Assembly: GCF_027595985.1 (NCBI RefSeq) | Contig: NC_073302.1 | Location: forward strand, 98,502,734 to 98,566,733 | Reading direction: 5' to 3' | DNA: 64,000 nucleotides | From: Sorex araneus | Lineage: Eukaryota > Chordata > Mammalia > Eulipotyphla > Soricidae | Shown here: positions 56,931 through 64,000 of the stretch, piece by piece | Layout of the letters: the number at the start of each line of letters is the position of its first letter | Numbering within the stretch: the first letter of the stretch is position 1 | The notes under the pieces: generated by a model | What the model was told of the DNA's origin: nothing | Database searches by the model: none | Seen by the model: only the letters and a program-made list of their open reading frames with translations | Program-made: the position numbers and the translations under genes

Positions 56931-57034
56931 TATTATAGTTTTGGCAACAGTGCACTTAAGAAAGTTTTGATAAATGTATCTATCCATGGTACCTCAGTGT
57001 AACCAAAATATTTACAGAATAATATTTTAAGGTT

Positions 57035-57240
57035 TTAAGTCTCTGGATATTGGCCGTTGATGGGATTACACACACCTGTGTTCCTCTGCCGGCACCTTCA
57101 TGCATGAGGCCTGTCTGAACGTGTGGAGAGGGGCTTTGAGCATGGCTGTGGCTAGGTTCCAGAGGTCTTCGGCTGCCCGGAGCTCTGATCGGGGCGGGGA
57201 GGGAAGCTGGAGCCCATCCCCTCTGAGGGGCCCCCGGGAA
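57035..57240. repeat. Repeat shared with 44.1 kb, GC-richer extension
   Basis: 'tggccgttgatgggattacacacacctgtgttcctctgccggcaccttcatgcatgaggcctgtctgaacgtgtggagagggg' matches 44095-44205. The copy here continues for about 100 bp of GC-rich sequence (ggtcttcggctgcccggagctctgatcggggcgggg) that the other lacks. A short AT/ACAT repeat follows at 57243-57290. Confidence 0.7.
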
Positions 57241-57289
57241 GATATACATATACATATGTGTATCACATATATGTATCACATATGTATCA

Positions 57290-57420
57290 TATAACAGAAA
57301 GATAGTACAGCAGATAAAGCACTTGTCTTGGTCCTCCAAGCAGGCCAGGAGTGATCCCTGAACACAGAGCTGGATAAAGGCCTAAGCATAGCCAGAAATG
57401 GTCAAAAATCATGTTTAAAA
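57290..57420 (+). mobile_element. Type 1 SINE fragment, diverged
   Basis: 'cagaaagatagtacagcagataaagcacttgtcttgg' and 'gccaggagtgatccctgaacacagagctgg', with the centre deleted. Confidence 0.6.
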
Positions 57421-57589
57421 TAAATAAGTAAAATTGCCAGGATCAGATAATCTTTTTGCTATCCTAAACTTAGAGCAAGAGTAACCAGTTTTTCTTAGGA
57501 TGTTAGTAATATTTTGCCATTGATAGACAAGATCAGGTTAAGAAATTACCTTTATTTGTATAAAATTTATTTTTAATTTTTAATTTTTT

Positions 57590-57760
57590 TCTTGTTTGGG
57601 GTCACACCCGGCAATGCACAGGGGTTTCTCCCGGCTTTACGTGGAATCATTCCTGGCAGTGCTTGGGGGACCATATGGGATGCTGGGGATGGAACCCGGG
57701 TCGCTGGGTCAGCCACGTGCAAGGCAAACACCCTACCCACTGTGCTATTGCTCCAGCCCC
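57590..57760 (-). mobile_element. Type 1 shrew SINE, reverse, with TSD
   Basis: 'tttggggtcacacccggcaatgcacaggggtttctcccgg' to 'cactgtgctattgctccagcccc'. Flanks both contain atttgtataaa (57554 and 57761). Confidence 0.92.
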
Positions 57761-57814
57761 ATTTGTATAAACTTTTTAATCCAAATAAGATTAATCCATC
57801 TTATTTTAAATATA

Positions 57815-58420
57815 TTTTTTTAATTTTTATTGAGTCACCATGTGGAAAATTACAAAGCTTTCAGGCATAAGTCTCAGTTTTACAATGCTCAAACAATCAT
57901 CCCTTCACCAGAGCACATATTCCACCACCCAAAAAAACCCAGTATACCTCCCACCCCCCCCAACCCCCCCAGGATCCCCCCCCCCCCCCCCGCCTGTGTA
58001 ACTGATAAATTTCACTTTACTTTCTCTTTGCTTTGGTTACATTCAATATATCAACAAAAAAAAACTCACTGTTATTGTTTGGAGTTTCTCCCCTAGAATC
58101 AGACCTGAAGAGATATGAGGTCTTGGATTTGGATTTCTGTATTTTACTAAGTCCAGGGAAATTTGTGGCAGAAATTGGATCATTGCAAGCTCCTACCTCT
58201 CATTAGTGGTCCTCATAAGCTGGCGGTCTCCACGCCCTTCCGCCCCCGGCAAGGAAAAGGCAAGAGAGAAAAACCTTTCCCCTCCTGGGCAGACATGGGG
58301 CCGAAGCTTAATTCATAGTCTGGAGACATTTCTGCAAGAAGCTGCCAGTACCAAAAGTAGTTTAGCTGGCCTCTGGGATCATTCTTGTGCAGCTACGGAG
58401 CGGCCACACACCTGCGGCGG
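57815..58420 (-). mobile_element. L1 3' end, reverse, with long poly-C tract
   Basis: 'ttttattgagtcaccatgtggaaaattacaaagctttcaggcataagtctcag' and 'cagagcacatattccaccacccaaaaaaacccagtatacctccc', then a C-run broken only by a few bases (57950-57993). Confidence 0.85.
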
Positions 58421-58634
58421 TGGGGTCACATCTCGGCGGAGAGCTGAGAGCCTTTATTTTCTTAAAATATCTGTTTTAAACAAAGAATTTAATGGCAATG
58501 AGGTGTTAATGTTAACCTTGTAACTCTTAATGCACAAATACACACGTTACGCCATGTGAGATATAAAACTCCCCACACCCACTGTTTGCCTCTGTCCAAT
58601 CACTTTTAGAGCCAGGTCATTGATCTTGATGGGT

Positions 58635-58800
58635 TTGTTTTGTTTGGGGGCAATGCTGGGGAGCACTCAGGGTTACTCCTGGCTCTGTGCTCAGGGATCA
58701 CGCCTGATGGTGCCCGGGGAACGAATGGAGTGGCGGGGATTGAACCAGGGTTTGCTGTGTACAAGGCAAGCGCCCTCCGCGGTGCGGTCTGAGCCTTAAG
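58635..58800 (-). mobile_element. Type 1 SINE, reverse, diverged
   Basis: 'tgtttgggggcaatgctggggagcactcagggttactcctggctctgtgctcagggatcacgcctgatgg' and 'gattgaaccagggtttgctgtgtacaaggcaagcgccctccgc'. Confidence 0.8.
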
Positions 58801-58849
58801 TCTTTTATACAACCGCTGTCACCTGGAGAACTGGTGTTGTTGCTTTTGA

Positions 58850-59830
58850 AACTGCCAGCGCCACCTTCCTTCATCCTTTCCTCTCCTCCTGACGCGTCGC
58901 ACGCTTGGCGGTGTTTTGCACACTTATCTGGGGTGCTCCACCAGCTCGCACATACTTGGCTAGGCGGTGCCCACACCCTCACTCTGTGCTGTGGCAGCAG
59001 AACTCAACTCACAGCCCCCCGGGAGACAGGCACTTCCACACGGCCCTCCTGCCTGGGCGCTGGCTGGGCCGTCCCACTCCATATTTTGGGCTGGTGTGCT
59101 TGGGTGGGGGGATTCCTGGTTCCAATCCACGTCATGGTTACTTGGGCTTTAATAAAAAGGAAAACGAGTTTGAAACGGGGCTGGTGGTAGGAAGTGGGTC
59201 AAAAGAAGTGGGCCCTCTCAGAAACAAATGCCACGGCCTCGGAAAGAAGCTCCAGAAGGTTCTAGGGACGCGTGCTGCACGGGGCATCTTGCTCTGCCCG
59301 GTTCGGGCCCTGGAGGTCGGAACGGAGCTTCACTTACCTGTTTCTGCTGGGCACCCCCGTGGTGCTGGGGACACGCCTGGCGGCAACGGGACTCAGCGGG
59401 GGCCAAGACAAGTGTCTTCCCTTCTGGGAACAGACGATTCTTGCACCTAAGGGTGTAAGACGCCGTCAGCGCCGGGGGCATCTCCACTCTCGCCACAGCA
59501 CCCCGACCAGTGCACCCTTACGGCGTCGGGACTCGGTGTCAGGGTGGCCCTTCCCAGTGTGGGCATCTACTCCGCAGTTCCCGGCCGGACTGGCCTGGAG
59601 GATGCTCCTGTGGTGTCCACACACCGCGGCTATGGGCCTGGCCTTCCCCCGATGCGGGCAGCGCCGACTCCGAAGCTCGGACGCACGGCCCCTCTGCCGG
59701 GGCTGGGCGCATGGACCCTCCTTTGGGAGCCCCGGGCAGCCGCACAGGGGCAGTGCGGACGCAGGGGCCCGAGGAGGGTCGCGGGCATGCGGGCTCACTT
59801 CAGACGTGACCCCAGGGCCCGCTTCTTATT
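58850..59830. promoter_or_regulatory. CpG island of unknown gene, with candidate minus-strand exon
   Basis: About 1 kb of GC-rich, CpG-dense, non-repeat-looking DNA between AT-rich flanks. On the minus strand a frame of 53 codons (59496 down to 59338; it includes MPPALTASYTLRCKNRLF) ends exactly at a strong donor CAG|GTAAGT (59338/59337). I do not recognise the peptide, so coding is unproven. It could be a first exon of a protein gene or lncRNA, a distal promoter, or a GC-rich relic. No TATA box noted. Confidence 0.5.
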
Positions 59831-60059
59831 TTAAATCTTATCGCTTTATTTGGTTTCAATGCTTTTTCTGTGTCTATTGTTGTATATCAAATGACTTATT
59901 TTAATAGTGAAAAATTTTCCAACAAAAATAACAAAGAACATACTGATGAAAATTATATCACATAAGCTACTTTTCAAAGGAAAAAGGGAAATATTTCAGA
60001 AAAGTATTTATTTAACCAGAGTTTCCAGAGCAAGCAAACAATGTCACTTATTGACTCCT

Positions 60060-60250
60060 TTATTATGTTTCGTTTTCTGGGTTTCTTGGGGTATGGGGCA
60101 CCCCTGGCTGTATATAGCCCTGACTCCTGGCTCTGCACACAGGGGTCATTCCTGGCAGGCTCGGGGACCATGTGTGGTGCTGGAGATGGAAACCAGGTAA
60201 GCCTCATGTGAGGTGAGCACCTGGTCTGCTGTACTATCAGTTGGTCCCCA
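60060..60250 (-). mobile_element. Type 1 SINE, reverse, diverged
   Basis: 'tggggcacccctggctgtatatagccctgactcctggctctgcacacaggggtcattcctggcaggctcgggg' to 'ctgtactatcagttggtcccc'. Confidence 0.75.
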
Positions 60251-60684
60251 GCAAAGTCACTTATTAACTCCTGCTCTAGGAAACAGACCTACTATTTTTA
60301 CATATAATGCATTTAAAAGATGTGTTTTCCAAACATGATGTCCTTTTACATTCTGAGAAAAATTGTGAAGACTCATCTCACTATCCTTTGATCTCTGTTT
60401 CTGTAGGAATATGAATATAATTCATTAAAACACTACTCTTATGCATTTGTAAAACAGATATGAAACTATTACCCAGTCCCTTTTTCTCCTTCTACTCCTT
60501 AAAATTCATATATCATATTTCATTATATTTGACTGGATACAAGAAAGAGGAATGACTGACTTGATGGTCTTAGAACTAAGAATAGCTGGGGGAGGGGTAG
60601 CTTCCTAATGAGAAACAACACAACATACACCTTGTCAATGAATGCTATTGCCATCAGCATTTGGAGAAAATTTTGTTTAATAAA

Positions 60685-60830
60685 GGCAGTTGGCCAGGAG
60701 TGTATCATTAGCATTATATATGGTCCACAGATCCCCATCAGTAATCACCCTGAGCACAGGGCGAGGAATAAGCCCAGAGAGCAGCTGGGTGTGACTCCGC
60801 CTCCCCACCACTTCCCTTGCTACATGTGAA
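60685..60830 (+). mobile_element. Type 1 SINE, 5'-truncated, diverged
   Basis: 'gccaggagtgtatcattagcattatatatggtccacagatccc' and 'ctgagcacagggcgaggaataagcccagagagcagctgggtgtgactcc'. 60830-61410 beyond it has no recognised feature. Confidence 0.6.
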
Positions 60831-61417
60831 AGTGAAAGTACATATTTGCATTTCTGTGCTCCATAAATATTTACCAATTTATAAAGAAACAGTTATACTT
60901 TTTCAAATGTTAAGCATTCAATAACATTTCATTAAATAACTCCACGAAATGAAAATATTTAGAAATTATATTTTGAAACATGTATTACTCACTCCATCAA
61001 GCAAACACAAATACACATTCTGGAAGTTTAAAAGATGGTTTGAACTCAGCAAATAGAATGTGATGTGACACTATTGAAAATACTTTACAAAGGTAAGAAA
61101 CTTATATGTTTTCTTAACAATATCATTAAAAATACAAAATACATACATTTAAGAGTTTTTCTTAGGTAAGTTTGCTTTACAAGAGTTTAAATGTTTATAT
61201 TTTTAAGGATTCAGTGTTAGCAAAACATACCCATTACCAAAGGATTAGAACAAACTAACATTTTTTAATATAGTAATATCTACTAACCATGGAACAAACC
61301 TGTGGTAGTTAATTCATAATTTACCAAGGGGTTCTTCTTAGCAACCACAATTATTCAGAGTGTAAAAGAAAACAATGTTTTCAAAGAAAAAATAGCAATA
61401 AATCAACTAGATATTTC

Positions 61418-61586
61418 TTTTTTGGGGGGGGTCACACCTGGCGATGAACAGGGGTCACTCCTGGCTCTGCACTCAGGAATTACCCCTGGCGATGCTCAGG
61501 GGACCATATAGGATGCTGGGAATCGAACCCGGGTCGGCCGCGTACAAGGCAAACGCCCTACCCGCTGGGCTATCGCTCCAGCCCCT
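61418..61586 (-). mobile_element. Type 1 shrew SINE, reverse, with TSD
   Basis: Near consensus: 'gggggggtcacacctggcgatgaacaggggtcactcctggctctgcactcagg' to 'gctgggctatcgctccagcccc'. Flanks share atatttct. Confidence 0.95.
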
Positions 61587-61771
61587 GAACATATTTCTAA
61601 GATTTTTTGGATAACAGGAAGATCTCACTCATAGATTCATGTCTTTATAGTCTCTTTATACTGTAGGATATCATCGGTTTGTCCTTTCTCCTTTGCCACA
61701 GAGTTTGGGCTTATCTGGTAATAATCTCTAAACAATTCTAGACTACATTGGTATGTCCTGTGCTGTAAAAC

Positions 61772-62915
61772 CTAAGGAACGCCGAGGGGCGCGAGCACTC
61801 GCGGGCTCTCCGGGCGGCTCTGTCTCACCGCCCGCGTTCGGTGCCCCGGAACCGCTGTGTGCGCTGTCGGTCAAGGGCAGGCGACGGAAGGAAGAAGGCC
61901 AGACTGGATGCTCGATCAGTTTATTTCATTCTCTCTCCCTGCTTCTCTCCCGCTCTCGGTCTCTCTCTGGATCTGTCGATCTGGCCCCGTGGATCTCGCC
62001 CCCCAACCCACTCTTACAGCCTAGTTAAATCTCCACAGCATAAGGGGGTTGGGGCATACACCTAGGTGTGGTCACCATCAATAGGGTAAGGTTCTTTTCC
62101 CTCAGGGGATGCTTCTCCTAGGACTTAATTCTCTTTCAGCAGGAGGATCCACCCAAGGGCAGAGTCCCATGAATGTGTTTCTCTTCTCCTCAGCCAGCAA
62201 ACATATAAGAATTCATAATATTAATTATTTTGTATGGATACAATAAGAGATGCATTAAAGCTTATAGAATTGCTTTCCTGGGGCCATCTCAATCTCAGAC
62301 TACAGTGCTCAGGCCAGATCAGTCTTTCCTATCCCTGGCAGGGTCCTAGTCTCATAATTACTATTGGATCATGACAGCATTTGTCTATGATCAAGCTCTT
62401 AACTTATAGTTAAGAATTAGGAACTTTGGCCAGGCCCATCTCGGTGCCAGGGTAGCACATAACTCACCGCTTGCCCTGGATCCTTCCCCTGCTTTGGGGT
62501 GCTGGAACTGAGGGCAACTGAGGCTTAAGTGGAGAAAGCAGATGCCTGAGAGGGAATAATATTCGAGGCCAATTAATTCCCAAGTTATAAAAACATAATA
62601 TTGTCTTCTTGTGTCTATACAAAACAGACATAGCTTTAAAGTAAATTATTCAAAAGGCACAAGAAAAGGAGAAAGGCAATACTAACTTATATAATATAAA
62701 TTCAGTATCCTAGGAAGGTCTGACTTTGCAAATTAGCAGAGTCAGATTAAGGGAAAGCCACGGATTAACTCTTTTGGGGAAGAGAGCATGGAGAAGTGAT
62801 TATAGCTAAACAAAGGGATGGGAGAGATTCGGGAACACCTTGATGGGTGTGACTGGGGTGAGCCTAAACTCCGGGGAAAACCGGGACAAGCTACTTGTGG
62901 CAAGGAGGGAAAGGA
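61772..62915 (-). mobile_element. Older LTR element copy B (left arm of inverted repeat)
   Basis: On the minus strand it matches copy C at 62930-64000 and copy A at 13.9 kb. The poly(A) signal is AATAAA, reverse of tttatt at 61920-61925. The downstream leader (caccgaacgcgggcggtgagacagagccgcccggagagcccgcgagtg, reversed) agrees closely with copy A, 15429-15480. No coding frame survives. Confidence 0.75.
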
Positions 62916-62929
62916 CAAAGTAATGTCAT

Positions 62930-64000
62930 CCTACACTGCTCCCCTTGCCACTAGGAACTTAGGTATATTGTCACACCCATCAAGGTGCTCCCGAGTCACT
63001 CCCACTCCTTTGTCTATATGTAATCACTTCTATGCTTTCTTCCCCAACCAGTTTATAAGCTCTTCCCCTAATCGGACTCTGTTAATTTGTAAGGTCAGAC
63101 CTTGTTAGGACAGTGAACTCGTATTGTAAGTTAATATTGCCTTTCTCCTCTCCTTGTGTCTTTTGAATAGTTTACTTTAAAACAATGTCCTTTTTGTATG
63201 GACAAAGAAAGACAGTTGTTAATATGCTTTGGTAACATGGGATTTAATTGGCTTCAAATATTATTCACTCCCGACATCTGCTTTCTCGACTTAAGTCTCA
63301 GCTGCCTTTACTTCCTAGTACCTCCAAAGGCAGGGTCCCACGAGGGACGGGACAGACTCAAGGCAAGCAGTGAGTTATATGTTACCCTGGCATCGAGATG
63401 GACCTGGCCAAAGTGCCTAATGCTTAACTATATGTTAAGAGCTTGGTCATGGACATGTCATGTCATGATCCAAAAGCAATGACGAGACTAAGACCCTGCT
63501 AGGGATAGGAAAGACTAATCTGGCCTGAACACTGTAGTCTGAGTTCGAGATGACCCCAGGAGAGCAATTCTATAATCTTAATGCATCTCTTGCTATGTCC
63601 ATAACAAAATTATTAATATTTTGAATGCTTATATGTTAGTTGGACAAGGAGAGGAGAAACACACCCATGGGATTTCGCTCTTGGGTGGGTATCCTGCTGA
63701 AAGAGAATCTGTCCTAGAAGAAGCATCCCCTGAGGGAAAGAACTTTACCCCTATTGATTGTGACCACACCTATGTGTAAACCCTGACCCCTCATGCTGGG
63801 GGATTTAAAATGGCTGTAAGAGGGGGTTCAGGAAAGAAACAGGGAGAGAGACGGGAGTGTATAGAGAGGAGATTGGAATAAACTGCAACTGAGACCAACT
63901 AGCCTGGCTCCGTTCCTTCCTTCGCCTGCCTCATCATCGCCTTCAACCTCCCCGGGGTGGGGGAAGCAGCTGGAGACTACCGAATGTGGGCGGGGGGAGA
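62930..64000 (+). mobile_element. Older LTR element copy C (right arm, cut by window end)
   Basis: Forward orientation. It shares 'ctaatctggcctgaacactgtagtctgag...ccccaggagagcaattct' and 'aataaactgcaactgagacc' (AATAAA at 63878) with copies A and B. It differs from B by many substitutions and small indels, so it is not a recent duplicate. The window ends within the leader region (ctaccgaatgtgggcgg). Confidence 0.75.

Overview
This is mammalian nuclear DNA, most likely from a shrew (Soricidae, Sorex-like). Two things support this. First, a tRNA-derived SINE family typical of shrews occurs dozens of times (head GGGCTGGAGCGATAGCACAG, B box GGTTCGATTCC). Second, two minus-strand exons encode the N-terminus of NADPH oxidase 4 (NOX4). 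There is no prokaryotic gene organisation. Most long open frames here are purine-rich microsatellites or repeat DNA, not genes. Layout: 1-7697 is NOX4 intron 2, open to the left and filled with SINEs and an RTE-clade LINE 3' end. NOX4 exon 2 is 7698-7793 and coding exon 1 is 8473-8529, both minus strand. They sit in a CpG island (about 8220-8870) that also holds a GC-rich minisatellite in intron 1. From about 8.9 kb to the right end the window looks intergenic, upstream of the NOX4 promoter: SINEs, several LINE-1 copies, microsatellites up to 1 kb long and fragments of an older LTR family. The centrepiece is a 7,076-bp endogenous retrovirus on the minus strand, 19807-26882. It is class II, resembling betaretroviruses and intracisternal A-particles (IAP). 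It has two LTRs that differ at only two bases outside a variable repeat array, a tRNA-Phe primer-binding site, a polypurine tract and a probable 6-bp target-site duplication. It also has gag, pro (dUTPase-like region, protease, G-patch) and pol in frames linked by two -1 slippery heptamers, and an env reduced to a surface-subunit N-terminus plus a membrane anchor. Pro and pol are open throughout. Gag is split by one frame break and env is frame-broken and internally deleted. Gag starts with a strongly hydrophobic segment, as in A-particles that assemble at the ER. The provirus integrated into an older SINE and looks young. At the right end (61.77-64.0 kb) two copies of an older LTR family lie head-to-head as an imperfect inverted repeat of more than 1 kb per arm, centred near 62.92 kb. 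A related copy with its own polypurine tract lies at 13.9-15.5 kb. A second GC-rich, CpG-rich block (58.85-59.83 kb) has no assigned gene but contains a candidate splice donor on the minus strand. Working relations: NOX4 is the only host gene identified. The type 2 SINEs share their 3' end with the RTE LINE at 499-985, the usual sign that the LINE machinery mobilises the SINE. The L1 copies and type 1 SINEs supply the recent insertions with target-site duplications. SINE, L1 and low-complexity boundaries were read by eye and may be off by about 10-20 bp.
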